64,000 nucleotides of DNA. Source: CATQHW01 sp965215345 (lineage in GTDB: Bacteria; Spirochaetota; Spirochaetia; SZUA-6; Bin103). Position 1 is the first letter of the stretch; each line of letters starts with the position of its first letter. The position numbers and the translations under genes are program-made. The stretch is taken from NCBI GenBank assembly GCA_965215345.1, contig CBDCDL010000002.1, positions 2,914,001 to 2,978,000 on the forward strand. The letters run 5' to 3'. The notes below the pieces were generated by a model. It saw only the letters and a program-made list of their open reading frames with translations. It did not search any database and was not told the DNA's origin. Of the stretch, positions 34,806-44,148 are shown in pieces.

Positions 34806-35816
34806 ATGATGAGGATCTCGAGCAGCGGCGGGGACCTCGCGGACAGCTCCCTGCGGCGCGCGGTTCAGCTCGGCGTCGACTGCATCGACCTGGGCTGCCC
34901 GCCCCTCGACCAGTTGACCGCCGTCAAGAAGCGCATCCGGTCGTTCGGCCTGGACGTCAACCGCATCTCCCTGCCGGACATGAGCGCTGCCTTCATGCGC
35001 GGTGAGGACGGCGCCGGGAAGGAGCTGGACGCCGTCGAGCGCACCCTGCGCGCCTTCGGCGACGCCGGCTACCGGCTCACCTTTCAGCGTTTCGAGGGCA
35101 GCAACTTCAACCACTTGGTCACCTTCTACGAGTCCGTGCACCGCGGCGGCTACCGCGGCTCAGGCAAGAGCGTGTGGCTGACCGGCCGGCGCCCGCCCGA
35201 GCGGTCGGAAGCGGAGCTGCGTCAGGCGCGCATGGCCTACTGGCCCCACTTCGGCCACGACGAGCCGCCCGACCGCGCCGAGCTCGACGCGTGGTGGGGG
35301 CAGTTCTGCCGCGTCTTCGAGCGGCTGGTGCCGATCGCCGAAGAGTACGAGATGCGCATCGGCGTGCACCCGGCCGACCTGCCCCTGGCGGACGCGCCGC
35401 TGGGGACGCTGGGGTTCCACCGGGTGATTGACGCGTTCCCCAGCCGCAACGTCGGCTATCTCTACTGCTGCGGCACGCGCGCGGAGGCCGGCGGGCTGCC
35501 GCTGGTGCTGGAGGAGATCCACAACTACGGGCGGCAGGGCCGCCTCTTCATGATCCACTTCCGCAACATCCGCGGCAGCCTGATGACCTCCAGCGCTTAC
35601 GAGGAGGTGCTGCTCGACGACGGCGACATGAACATGTTCAAGATCCTGCTGGAGCTGCACCGGGTGGGCTTCGACGGCTGCCTGAGTCCCGATCACATCT
35701 TCCGGCTGGAAGGCGATCCGGACGCCTCGACCGATCAGAATCGGGCGTACCAGGGGCTGGCCTTCTCGATCGGGTACCTGAAGGGGTTGCTCGCCGCGCT
35801 CGCGGTGGTGGGGTAG
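34806..35816 (+). CDS. Mannonate dehydratase-like (UxuA family) TIM-barrel enzyme, copy 1
   Basis: 336 aa from ATG 34806 (second ATG at 34809). Metal-binding segments of the UxuA family can be matched: RIGVHPADLPLADAP (His), YLYCCGTRAEA (Cys), MIHFRNIRGSL (His) and DDGDMNMFKILLEL plus SPDHIF near the end. Mannonate dehydratase converts D-mannonate to 2-keto-3-deoxygluconate in hexuronate breakdown. This subgroup differs from E. coli UxuA in length, so the exact aldonate may differ. The gene at 37,012 is a close paralogue with long identical runs, and a PLP enzyme gene lies between them. Confidence 0.82.
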   Translation: MMRISSSGGDLADSSLRRAVQLGVDCIDLGCPPLDQLTAVKKRIRSFGLDVNRISLPDMSAAFMRGEDGAGKELDAVERTLRAFGDAGYRLTFQRFEGSNFNHLVTFYESVHRGGYRGSGKSVWLTGRRPPERSEAELRQARMAYWPHFGHDEPPDRAELDAWWGQFCRVFERLVPIAEEYEMRIGVHPADLPLADAPLGTLGFHRVIDAFPSRNVGYLYCCGTRAEAGGLPLVLEEIHNYGRQGRLFMIHFRNIRGSLMTSSAYEEVLLDDGDMNMFKILLELHRVGFDGCLSPDHIFRLEGDPDASTDQNRAYQGLAFSIGYLKGLLAALAVVG

Positions 35817-35833
35817 GAGAGGGAGGTACGAGC

Positions 35834-37015
35834 ATGAATGCCGAAGAGATCTACCGGAAGCTGGGGGTGCCCGCGTCCGTCAATGCCGTCGGTACCGGCA
35901 CGCTGGTCGGCGGGTCGGGTCCTCCCGCCTTCGTGCGGGAAGCGATGGAGGCCGCGAGCGGCCGCTTCGTCAAGATGGACGATCTGCTGCTCGCCTGTGG
36001 CGACGCCATAGCCGCTCAGGTGGGTACGGAGGCCGCCTACATCTCCTGCGGCGGCGCCGCCGGCGTGACCCTGAGCGCCGCCGCCTGCATCGCCGGCACC
36101 GACCCCGCGGCCATCCGCCGCCTGCCGGACGCCGAAGGACTGCGTCACGAAATCGTCGTGCAGAAGCGGCACTCCGACAGCTACGACCGCTGCCTGCGCG
36201 CCGCCGGTGCGCGGCTGGCGGAAGTGGGCCGGGACGACGGCTGCGATGCCGGCGAGCTGGAAGCCGGCATCACCGGCGACACCGTGGCGATCTGGTACCC
36301 CTGGCCGCCCCTGGGCGACCAGACCGGCCTGTACCCGGAGATGCCCGGCCCGGACGAGATCGTCCCGCTGGAGGAGGCGTACGCCATCGGCAGGCGCCAT
36401 GGCGTGCCGGTGATCGCCGACGCCGCCTCGGATATCTACCCGCTCGACCTCATGCGCCGGATCGCCGCCGCCGGGGACCTGGTGATATTCGGCGGCAAGT
36501 ACTTCGGCGGCCCCAACGCCAGCGGCTTCGTGTGCGGCGACCGCGGCCTGATCGAGGCGGTCGCCGCGCAGGGCTTCACCATGCCGGCCGGCGCCATGGG
36601 GATCGGCCGCTCCATGAAGCTGGACCGCCAGCAGGTGATCGCCCTGACCGTCGCCGTCGAGCGCTGGTTCGCTGCCGACCACGCCGCCCGCTTCGCCGCC
36701 ATCGACCGCAGGCTCGCCGTGGTCGAGCAGGCGCTGCAAGGTCTCCCGCACGTCCGGCTGGAGCCGCACATGGTGACTCACGGCTTCTACGGCTCGTTCC
36801 TGGTCGTCGAGCTGGACACCGCGGCGCTCGGCAGGACGGCGCGGCAGATCGCGGAGGAGCTGTACGTGGGCGAGCCGTCGGTGCTGGTGCAGTCGCCCAC
36901 CGAGTCCACGCTGTGGGTGTTCTTCTACACGGTCGAGGACGGCGAGGAGCGGATCATCGCCGACCGGATGCGTGCCGTGCTGCGCCGAGTGCTGCGCCAA
37001 GTGCTGAGCCGATGA
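35834..37015 (+). CDS. SelA/DgaE-like PLP-dependent lyase
   Basis: 393 aa; start ATG 35834 preceded by GAGGGAGG at 8-9 bases. Fold type I features are YISCGGAAGVTLSAAACIAG (cofactor phosphate site), D196 in VIADAASDIYPL and the Schiff-base Lys near residue 222 in IFGGKYFGGPNASG. The closest characterised relatives are D-glucosaminate-6-phosphate ammonia-lyase (DgaE) and bacterial selenocysteine synthase; the context favours a sugar-acid lyase. Sitting between two mannonate dehydratase-like genes, with an ATGA overlap to the second, it may act on an aminated aldonate in the same pathway. Confidence 0.82.
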   Translation: MNAEEIYRKLGVPASVNAVGTGTLVGGSGPPAFVREAMEAASGRFVKMDDLLLACGDAIAAQVGTEAAYISCGGAAGVTLSAAACIAGTDPAAIRRLPDAEGLRHEIVVQKRHSDSYDRCLRAAGARLAEVGRDDGCDAGELEAGITGDTVAIWYPWPPLGDQTGLYPEMPGPDEIVPLEEAYAIGRRHGVPVIADAASDIYPLDLMRRIAAAGDLVIFGGKYFGGPNASGFVCGDRGLIEAVAAQGFTMPAGAMGIGRSMKLDRQQVIALTVAVERWFAADHAARFAAIDRRLAVVEQALQGLPHVRLEPHMVTHGFYGSFLVVELDTAALGRTARQIAEELYVGEPSVLVQSPTESTLWVFFYTVEDGEERIIADRMRAVLRRVLRQVLSR

Positions 37016-38019
37016 TCCGACTCTCCATGGGGTCGGCGGAGCTGTCCGACAGCTTCCTGCGCCGCATCGTCCAGCTCGGGGTCGACTGCGTCGACCTGGG
37101 CTGTCCGCCCCCGGACGGGTTGTCCGCCCTGAAGAAGCGCATCCGGTCGTTCGGCCTGGATGTCAACAGCGTGTTCCTGCCGGACATGAGCGCCGCCTTC
37201 ATGGGCCGCGAGGAGGGCTCCGGGAAGGAGCTGGATGCCGTCGAGCGCACCCTGCGCGCCTACGGAGACGCCGGCCTGCGGCTGGTATTCCAGCGCTACG
37301 AGGGCAACAACTTCAACCACCTGGTCACCTTCTACGAGTCCGTGCACCGCGGCGGCTACCGCGGCTCGGGCAAGAGCGTGTGGCTGACCGGCCGGCGCCC
37401 GCCCGAGCGGCCGGAGGAGGAGATGCGCCGTGCGCGCATGGCCTACTGGCCCCACTTCGGTCGCGACGAGCCGCCCGACCGCTCAGAGCTCGACGCCTGG
37501 TGGGGGCAGTTCTGCCGCGCCTTCGAGCGGCTGGTGCCGATCGCGGAGGAGTACGAGATGCGCATCGGCGTGCACCCGGCCGACCTGCCGCTGGCGGACG
37601 CGCCGCTGGGGACGCTGGGGTTCCACCGGGTGATTGACGCGTTCCCCAGCCGCAACGTCGGCTACCTGTACTGCTGCGGCACGCGCGCGGAGGCCGGCGG
37701 CCTGCCGCTGGTGCTTGAGGAGATCCACAACTACGGGCGCAAGGGCCGTATCTTCATGGTCCACTTCCGCAACATCCGCGGCAGCCTGATGACCTCCAGC
37801 GCCTACGAGGAGGTGCTGCTGGACGACGGCGACATGAACATGTTCAAGATCCTGCTGGAGCTGCGCCGGGTGGGTTTCGACGGCTGTCTGAGCCCCGACC
37901 ACATCTTCCCGCTGGAAGGCGATCCGGACGCCTCGGCCGACCAGACCCGCGCCTACCAGGGGCTGGCCTTCTCGATCGGCTACATGAAGGCGCTGCTGGC
38001 CGCGCTCGCGACGGTTTGA
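37012..38019 (+). CDS. Mannonate dehydratase-like (UxuA family) TIM-barrel enzyme, copy 2
   Basis: 335 aa. The start overlaps the PLP enzyme stop (ATGA 37012-37015). Same metal-ligand pattern as copy 1 (HPADLP, YCCGTRAEA, HFRNIRG, DGDMNM, SPDHIF). The two proteins are almost identical from residue about 110 to 300 and diverge mainly in the first 70 residues, which suggests a recent duplication or gene conversion of the central part. Two paralogues in one operon could form a hetero-oligomer or act on two epimers. Confidence 0.82.
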   Translation: MIRLSMGSAELSDSFLRRIVQLGVDCVDLGCPPPDGLSALKKRIRSFGLDVNSVFLPDMSAAFMGREEGSGKELDAVERTLRAYGDAGLRLVFQRYEGNNFNHLVTFYESVHRGGYRGSGKSVWLTGRRPPERPEEEMRRARMAYWPHFGRDEPPDRSELDAWWGQFCRAFERLVPIAEEYEMRIGVHPADLPLADAPLGTLGFHRVIDAFPSRNVGYLYCCGTRAEAGGLPLVLEEIHNYGRKGRIFMVHFRNIRGSLMTSSAYEEVLLDDGDMNMFKILLELRRVGFDGCLSPDHIFPLEGDPDASADQTRAYQGLAFSIGYMKALLAALATV

Positions 38020-38037
38020 CGGACGGGCTTGGCCGCG

Positions 38038-39153
38038 TCAGACCGGGCCGAGATTACGCCACCAGCGGACTTCGTTGCTGCCGCGCTCGGCGGCCGCCAC
38101 GATGTCGAGCCGCCCGTCCCGATCAAGGTCGACCAGGATCACTTGGTCGGCTGCGGTCCACCCCTCCTTCAGGACCTGCATGCTCCATGGGCTGCGCGGG
38201 TCGCCGCCGTGCTTGAAGAGGGCCACCCGGCCGGCATCCTCCCATCCCGTGGCCACCACCTCGATTCGGCCGTCGCCGTCGAGATCCGCCGCGACGGCCT
38301 CGAACGCTTGCGGGTAGGACCCGGAGATGACGTGCTTGCGCCACGGCACCTGCCGCGGATCGCCGGGGTTCTCATACCAGACGACCTGATGCGGCACGTC
38401 CCCCACGCCTTCCAGCGGCCGCATGCCGAGAGCCATGACGACGTCCAGGTGTCCGTCGCCGGTCATGTCCACCGGGCCGCCGTGCGTGGGCTGGGGTGAG
38501 GTGTCGATGACGTGCTTCGTCCACGGTCTGCGCGCCGGATCGCCGGGATTCTCGTACCAGCCGACCTGGTTGCCGGCGACGGCCGAGCCCAGCAGGTCCA
38601 TGCGGCCGGCGCGGTCGAAGTCGACGGCCAGGATGGTGCGCGGCTCGCCGATGCCTTCCTCGATGGTGTGCTTGACCCACCGGTCTCCCCGGTTCTCGAA
38701 CCAGGCGACCTCGTTGCCGATGCGCCAGTTGGTCGCGGCGACGTCGAGGCGGCCGTCTCCGTCCAGGTCGGCGACCGCCAGGTCGTAGGCGCCGGGGAAG
38801 CCGCCGTCGGTGATGTAGTGGTGCGTCCACGATCGCCGCTCGCGAGGGTCGCCGTCGAAGGAGAACCACAGCAGGCTGCCGCCCTTGTTGTCCACGCTGA
38901 CGATCTCCGGGCGCCCGTCGCCGTCGATGTCGGCGATCTCGTGCCGCTCCAGCCACTCGCCCGCGCGCTCGTGGATGACATGGCGGGTGAAGCGCCCGCT
39001 GCCGTCGTTCTCGAACCAGTAGAGGCCGACATCGGTATCCATCGCCACGACGTCGGGGAAGCCGTTGCCGGTGAGGTCCACGGTCGAGATCCCGAACGCG
39101 TAGGAGAAGCCGTCTCCGATCAGTCCCTCTTCGAACCGGATGTGTTCCGCCAT
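38038..39153 (-). CDS. FG-GAP/VCBS repeat beta-propeller protein
   Basis: 371 aa. At least five calcium-loop motifs are visible (DIDGDGRPEIVSVD, DLDGDGRLDVAATN, DMTGDGHLDVVMAL, DLDGDGRIEVVATG, DLDRDGRLDIVAAA), alternating with W-[FY]-E-N-x-G-D blades, which predicts a seven-bladed propeller. No signal peptide is visible, although relatives are usually exported. GGGG stands about 9 bases before ATG 39153. It ends 18 bp from the convergent mannonate dehydratase-like gene. Confidence 0.85.
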   Translation of the reverse strand: MAEHIRFEEGLIGDGFSYAFGISTVDLTGNGFPDVVAMDTDVGLYWFENDGSGRFTRHVIHERAGEWLERHEIADIDGDGRPEIVSVDNKGGSLLWFSFDGDPRERRSWTHHYITDGGFPGAYDLAVADLDGDGRLDVAATNWRIGNEVAWFENRGDRWVKHTIEEGIGEPRTILAVDFDRAGRMDLLGSAVAGNQVGWYENPGDPARRPWTKHVIDTSPQPTHGGPVDMTGDGHLDVVMALGMRPLEGVGDVPHQVVWYENPGDPRQVPWRKHVISGSYPQAFEAVAADLDGDGRIEVVATGWEDAGRVALFKHGGDPRSPWSMQVLKEGWTAADQVILVDLDRDGRLDIVAAAERGSNEVRWWRNLGPV

Positions 39154-39232
39154 GTGTCGCCCCTTCAGCCCTCGCGCCCGCCGTACGGCCGGCTCCGGGA
39201 TGCGATCCGACAGGCCCCGGAGATCGCTCCTC

Positions 39233-40095
39233 GCTATCGGTCGCGACCGCGCTCCCGGCGCAGCAACGCCTCGAGTTCAACCACGCGCGCTTCGGCTTCC
39301 TGCCGCGCCTGCTTCTCCTGCTGCCGCGCCTGCTTCTCCTGCTGCCACCCTTGTTCAGCCTGCTGCCGTGCCTGTTTCTCCCGCTTCCACGACTGTTCGG
39401 CCCGCTGCCGTTCCTCGTTGCTCTCGGTGAGCGTCAGTATGTCCTGCCCCGTCGCCGGGTCGTGAAAGCGCAGTTCCTCCTGCACGATGTCCCCCGGCAC
39501 GATGCGCAGTTCCAGCCCCAGCACCGCGCTGTACATCGCCGGCGTGCCATCCCTCAACCGGCTCTGCACCATGGGCTCGTACTCCCCGCCAACCAGATGC
39601 AAGCCGCTCAACGGCCGCTGCAGGTACTCTCCCGTCGGGTCGTACTGCCAGTATTCCTGCACCCCGAGCGACTCGTACAGCTCCCGCTTCGGCCCCTGGT
39701 CGTTCTGCCACGTGCTGTGCGAGGCGATCTCCAGCACGAAGTCAGGGCCCTTGCGTTCCTCCCACACCTTGTAGATCGGCCGGGTATGGTTCGGCACCCC
39801 CTTCACGACGAACACGTCCGGGGCGACCGACGCGTCGCGGTTGCCCTCTTCATAGTAGATCAGCAGGTTGCCCGACACGTACATGTCGCGGCGGTGGCGG
39901 AAGAAGTCGCGCAGTCCGGTGACCGCGTACATGAGCGGGATGCCCTGGGCATCGGTTTCCGCCATCGGCAGTCCATCCTCGGTGGGGTAGTCGATCTCGA
40001 CGGGAGCGAGCGCGGAGCTACTCATGCGCCATCCTCCTGGCCGGCACACGGTAGCACGACAGGGACCACCCGCGCCAACCGGGATGTGCATGCGT
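39233..40095. repeat. Long direct repeat, copy 1 (863 bp, carries a Uma2 gene)
   Basis: This segment is nearly identical to 40,589-41,430 (842 bp), including the whole Uma2 gene and about 70 bp of its upstream region up to GTGCATGCGT. The 21-bp length difference is one extra copy of TGCCGCGCCTGCTTCTCCTG+C here (39301-39321 and 39322-39342). A few scattered substitutions separate the copies, so the duplication is recent. Confidence 0.9.
39234..40025 (-). CDS. Uma2 family endonuclease-like protein, copy 1
   Basis: 263 aa; ATG 40025 lies about 8 bases after AGGAGG. The Uma2/DUF820 restriction-endonuclease fold shows as ASVAPDVFVVKGVPNHT (catalytic Asp), PDFVLEIASHSTW (Glu) and RELYESLGVQEYWQYDP. 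A C-terminal Q/E/K/R-rich coiled coil (QQEKQARQQEKQARQEAE) follows. Uma2 proteins are abundant in cyanobacteria and other environmental phyla, often in large paralogous groups, with unknown biological role. This copy has seven more coiled-coil residues than the copy at 40,590. Confidence 0.88.
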   Translation of the reverse strand: MSSSALAPVEIDYPTEDGLPMAETDAQGIPLMYAVTGLRDFFRHRRDMYVSGNLLIYYEEGNRDASVAPDVFVVKGVPNHTRPIYKVWEERKGPDFVLEIASHSTWQNDQGPKRELYESLGVQEYWQYDPTGEYLQRPLSGLHLVGGEYEPMVQSRLRDGTPAMYSAVLGLELRIVPGDIVQEELRFHDPATGQDILTLTESNEERQRAEQSWKREKQARQQAEQGWQQEKQARQQEKQARQEAEARVVELEALLRRERGRDR

Positions 40096-40588
40096 TGTAT
40101 GCATCGCGCTCTCGCACCGACCGAAGCCCCGGAAGCCGCCATAGCCATAATACGTAAACACGAATCCAAGATCACACCACGTGCCGAACTCGACGGCAGC
40201 ATCTCGATAGCTGCTTCCCTCGGCGCAATCGCCAGCATTACGGCTGCTCCAGCGGATCGCGCACCGTGGCCGGGCGCCGGTGGTCAGCGAAACGGTCCAA
40301 GAACCCGCCAAGGTGATCGGCTCCTTCGGTCATCTCCTTGCCCCTCCCAGAGCTATACATGCTGTATGAGAGAATCACCGATCAGGCCGCGCCTGTCATC
40401 CCCTATGATCGCGATTCAGTCGGCTATCCTGAGATGCTCGCTTGGTCCGATGCTCCTTCGCATTGGGAGAGGCATGCACAGGAAATCGAACCCTCGTTGT
40501 AGTACTATGCACACCTTCGCCCCTCTTTGCTGGCCTTAATTACCGCAATGGAAAGGAGTTACCTTGATTTCAGCCGCTGGAACTTCGG
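40096..40588. other. 493-bp spacer between the two Uma2 repeats
   Basis: No recognised gene. One short plus-strand frame, 40359-40502 (47 aa, MLYERITDQAAPVIPYDRDS...), has ordinary composition but no clear ribosome-binding site or known relative. The segment is less G+C-rich than the flanking genes. It probably holds the promoter of the copy 1 Uma2 gene at its left end; nothing else stands out. Confidence 0.4.
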
Positions 40589-41430
40589 GCTATCGGTCGC
40601 GACCGCGCTCCCGGCGCAGCAACGCCCTGAGTTCGACCACGCGCGCTTCGGCTTCCTGCCGCGCCTGCTTCTCCTGCTGCCACCCCTGTTCAGCCTGCTG
40701 CCGTGCCTGCTTCTCCCGCTTCCACGATTGTTCGGCCCGTTGCCGTTCCTCGTTGCTCTCGGTCAGCGTCAGTATGTCCTGCCCCGTCGCCGGGTCGTGA
40801 AAGCGCAGTTCCTCCTGCACGATGTCCCCCGGCACGATGCGCAGTTCCAGCCCCAGCACCGCGCTGTACATCGCCGGCGTGCCATCCCTCAACCGGCTCT
40901 GCACCATGGGCTCGTACTCCCCGCCAACCAGATGCAAGCCGCTCAACGGCCGCTGCAGGTACTCTCCCGTCGGGTCGTACTGCCAGTATTCCTGCACCCC
41001 GAGCGACTCGTACAGCTCCCGCTTCGGCCCCTGGTCGTTCTGCCACGTGCTATGCGAGGCGATCTCAAGCACGAAGTCAGGACCCTTGCGTTCCTCCCAC
41101 ACCTTGTAGATCGGCCGGGTATGGTTCGGCACCCCCAGCACGACGAACACGTCCGGGGCGACCGAGGCGTCGCGGTTGCCCGCTACGTAATAGATCAGCA
41201 GGGTGCCCGACACATACACGTCGCGGCGGTGGCGGAAGAAGTCGCGCAGTCCGGTGACCGCGTACATGAGCGGGATGCCCTGGGCATCGGTTTCCGCCAT
41301 CGGCAGTCCATCCTCGGTGGGGTAGTCGATCTCGACGGGAGCGAGCGCGGAGCTACTCATGCGCCATCCTCCTGGCCGGCACACGGTAGCACGACAGGGA
41401 CCACCCGAGCCAACCGGGATGTGCATGCGT
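40589..41430. repeat. Long direct repeat, copy 2 (842 bp, carries a Uma2 gene)
   Basis: Partner of 39,233-40,095. Both copies start at GCTATCGGTCGCGACC, with the Uma2 stop codon one base in, and end with GTGCATGCGT upstream of the gene. The sequences outside are unrelated. No inverted termini or target-site duplications were seen, so a recombination-type duplication is more likely than transposition. Confidence 0.9.
40590..41360 (-). CDS. Uma2 family endonuclease-like protein, copy 2
   Basis: 256 aa from ATG 41360, with the same AGGAGG ribosome-binding site as copy 1. Identical to copy 1 except for a few residues (for example DVYVSGTLLIYYVAGN against DMYVSGNLLIYYEEGN, and VVLGVPN against VVKGVPN) and one fewer 7-residue coiled-coil unit. 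The catalytic Asp and Glu segments are conserved in both, so both may be active. Confidence 0.88.
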   Translation of the reverse strand: MSSSALAPVEIDYPTEDGLPMAETDAQGIPLMYAVTGLRDFFRHRRDVYVSGTLLIYYVAGNRDASVAPDVFVVLGVPNHTRPIYKVWEERKGPDFVLEIASHSTWQNDQGPKRELYESLGVQEYWQYDPTGEYLQRPLSGLHLVGGEYEPMVQSRLRDGTPAMYSAVLGLELRIVPGDIVQEELRFHDPATGQDILTLTESNEERQRAEQSWKREKQARQQAEQGWQQEKQARQEAEARVVELRALLRRERGRDR

Positions 41431-41646
41431 GCTTGGGCTGCATGAGGGATGGGGGACGGCCCCCCGGATGAATCACGCCGTTCTCTACCGGCGGAAGGGA
41501 TACCGCCCCAAGACCGTCGCCTTCGGCTCCGCTCTTGGCCCGTCCCCACCTTGCGCTACGGAGTCTGTCGGATCTGCCGCGTGCGCGGCGAGTCCGGCAG
41601 ACGCCTGCGCGAGATTGCCGCTTCCGGGGCGGCTGGCGGACAGCCC

Positions 41647-43624
41647 GTGAGCAAGGCGCGCGGACGGCCGTTGGCGACCCCCGTCGACCCGTGGGACACG
41701 CGCTTCGCCTTCTTCTGGTACAACGACGAAGAGATCTTTCGCGACACCGATGCCGATCTGGCGCGCAAGGCGGAGGCGTTCGCGGAGGTCGGCATCAACC
41801 ACGTCATCACCTTCAGTTGCACCCACTTCCGCTGGTCGTTTCGCCGCCACTGGGACCTGCTGACCGATACGCTGGTGCGCGTCGTGGCTGCCTGCCACGC
41901 CGCCGGCATGCGCGTGACCGAGCACCACTCCAGCCACCTCACCCACAACCCGCTCGACGAGGCGGGCGAGCGGCAGATCGAGCAACGGCTCCGCAAGCGC
42001 GGGTCGAGCATCGCCTCGTGGCCCCACCTGCGCGAGGACTGCGACGCCGACCCGGTCATCGACGGCGTGCCGCTGTCGAGCTGGCGCCAGATCGACGGCC
42101 GCACCGGGAACTGGGCGCGCTCGGCCTACCCGGGCCGCTACGACTACCAGGGCTGGACGTTCTGCTTCAACAATCCCCACTACCGGCGCGCCTACCTGGC
42201 CTATCTGGAGACGCTGTACGCGACCGGCATCGACGGCATCATGACCGACGACGTCGAGTGGTTCGGCGCCGGCCACGCCTGCGCCTGCGCCACCTGCCGC
42301 GCCCTGTTCCGGCAGCAGACCGGTCACGATCTCCCGGAACCCGGGCCCGCCTGGGAGCGCTGGCACGGCGACCACGGCGATCCGTCCTACGTCGCCTGGC
42401 TGCGGTTCCGGACGTCCTCCACCACGGCCTTTCACCAGGCGGTCAGGGACCACTACAACGGGCTCGGCATCCGCCCGCTGCGGCCCAACTACAGCGAGCG
42501 GGTGCTCCACCGGAACCCCCACGGCATTTCGCTGGAGGACCTGCCCGACCTCGACTGGATCTTCAAGGAGAACGACTACTCCACGATCGTCCGCTACTCC
42601 TGGTGCGCCTGGGCGATCGAGGCGGCCCACCGGTTCGCCGTCGGCCGCTGGCGCGGCATCCCGCCGATGAGCATGTTCTACCCCGACCGCCCGGACACCG
42701 TGCGCTTCTGCTGGGCGCTGGCGATGAGCTGGGGCCACCTGTACCTGACGACGCCGGAGGGCCGATCCCTGGAGCATGCCGAGAAGCGCCTGCGCCGCTT
42801 CGAGGTGGCCCACCCCGAGCTGCTGCGCCGGGTGCATCGCGTGGCGTCGATCGGCTTCTACGACTCGCGCGCCACCCGTGAGCTGTACGAGCGCCGAAGA
42901 GCGGAGCCTCGCCGGACTGATCGCCTGGGCGCAGGCATGCTACCGGCGCAACCTGCCCTTCGATCTGTTTCAGCAGGAGGAGCTCGACCGCCTGCCGCTC
43001 TATCGGGTGGTGGTCCTCAACGAGGCGGTCTTCCTCAGCGACGCGGAGCTTGCCGCGCTGCGAGGGTTCGTGCGAACCGGGGGGACGCTGGTATGGACCG
43101 GCGCCACCGGCAGCAGGGACGAGACCGGCGCGGGTCGCGATGCCGGCGCCCTCGGCCGCTCCTGGGGGATCGACTCCTGCGCGGGAGTGCCGGACGGCGC
43201 GCCTCCGGTCACCACCCGCATCGGCGCCGGCCGGCTGGTCCGGGTGGCCGGCGACTACGGGCTGGAGCCTGTGGAGCGGGTCGCCCGCACTGCCGGCGGC
43301 GGCCGCGAGGCACGCCTGCCGTGGCAGCCGGTGCCGGCCACGCACGAGCGCCTGCGTGACGACTTGGTCGCGTTCCTGGCCGGCTTGGCTGGCGGGGCCG
43401 ACCTGGAGCTCCAGCACCTGCCCGCTGACGTGCTGGCGACGGTCTTCGCCACCGAGCGCGGGGACTCCCTGGCGATTCACTTGGTACGGACTGGTGCAGA
43501 TCGAGCTCGAGTAACGCGGACTCACAGCTTGAAGCTGCGCCGGTGGATCGTCGACGGTCCGTGCAGCCGCAACCGCTCCCGGTGGCCGCGCGTCGCGTAC
43601 CCGAAGTGCGACTCGAAGCCGTAG
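41647..43624 (+). pseudogene. Glycosidase-like TIM-barrel protein, frameshifted and 3'-truncated
   Basis: From GTG 41647 the frame encodes a (beta/alpha)8-type glycosidase-like protein (DTRFAFFWYNDEEIFRDTDA, GMRVTEHHSSHLTHNP, IDGIMTDDVEWFGAGHACAC, LDWIFKENDYSTIVRYSWCA). Near 42,890 the sense passes to another frame (AEERSLAGLIAWAQACYRRN, LPLYRVVVLNEAVFLSDAEL, GFVRTGGTLVWTGATG), a glutamine-amidotransferase-like domain as found after such barrels. That second frame then loses similarity near 43,500 and runs to a stop inside the rnhB region, so the C-terminal domain is also cut. Whether the frameshift is real or an assembly indel is open. Confidence 0.7.
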
Positions 43625-44145
43625 CGGCCGTCGATGCGGGCGTACCGGACCATCCAGCGGTCGCGTGCGGTCTTGGCCAGGATCGACGCCGCCATGATCT
43701 CCGGGATGCGAGCGTCGCCGTCGATCTCGGCTCGGCACGGGGCTCCCACGGCCGGCGTAAAGCGGCCGTCGACCAGCACCAGGCCGGGCGCAAGGTCCAG
43801 CCCGCAGCAGGCGCGCAGCATCGCCAGCAGCGTGGCGTGATGGATGTTGATGCGGTCGATCTCGTGCGGCCATGCCCAGCCGACGGCCCACGCACGGGCG
43901 CGTCCGCGGATCAGCGTCGCCAGTTCCTCGCGGACCTGCGGGTCCACGACCTTGGAGTCATCCAGGCGGTCGTCCGGAAATGGCTCCCCCAGGATCACCG
44001 CCGCGGCGGTGACCGGTCCCGCCAGCGGCCCCCGGCCTGCCTCGTCGATGCCGCAGACGATCGTTCCACCCTCCCGGTTTGACGCTGATTCGACCGCGAT
44101 GGTAGCGTCGGCCAGGCACGCCCACAACGCGTGCGCTGTGCTCAC
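43522..44145 (-). CDS. rnhB: Ribonuclease HII
   Basis: 207 aa from GTG 44145. Catalytic motifs are CGIDEAGRGPLAGPVTAAAV (DE of the active site), LDDSKVVDPQVREEL, HHATLLAMLRA, VLVDGRFTP (Asp) and ASILAKTARDRWM (Asp); the protein ends in the H-R-x-S-F segment typical of the family. It removes RNA primers and misincorporated ribonucleotides from DNA. The conserved part begins about 25 residues after the GTG. A GGGAGGGTGG just before that core has no standard start codon after it. The start lies only 3 bases from the smc start on the other strand. Confidence 0.93.
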   Translation of the reverse strand: MSTAHALWACLADATIAVESASNREGGTIVCGIDEAGRGPLAGPVTAAAVILGEPFPDDRLDDSKVVDPQVREELATLIRGRARAWAVGWAWPHEIDRINIHHATLLAMLRACCGLDLAPGLVLVDGRFTPAVGAPCRAEIDGDARIPEIMAASILAKTARDRWMVRYARIDGRYGFESHFGYATRGHRERLRLHGPSTIHRRSFKL

Positions 44146-44148
44146 ATC

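Noticed and set aside
40018..40311. 97-codon minus-strand frame upstream of the first Uma2 gene
   Set aside because: No ribosome-binding site or recognisable family, and it overlaps the start of the Uma2 gene on the same strand.
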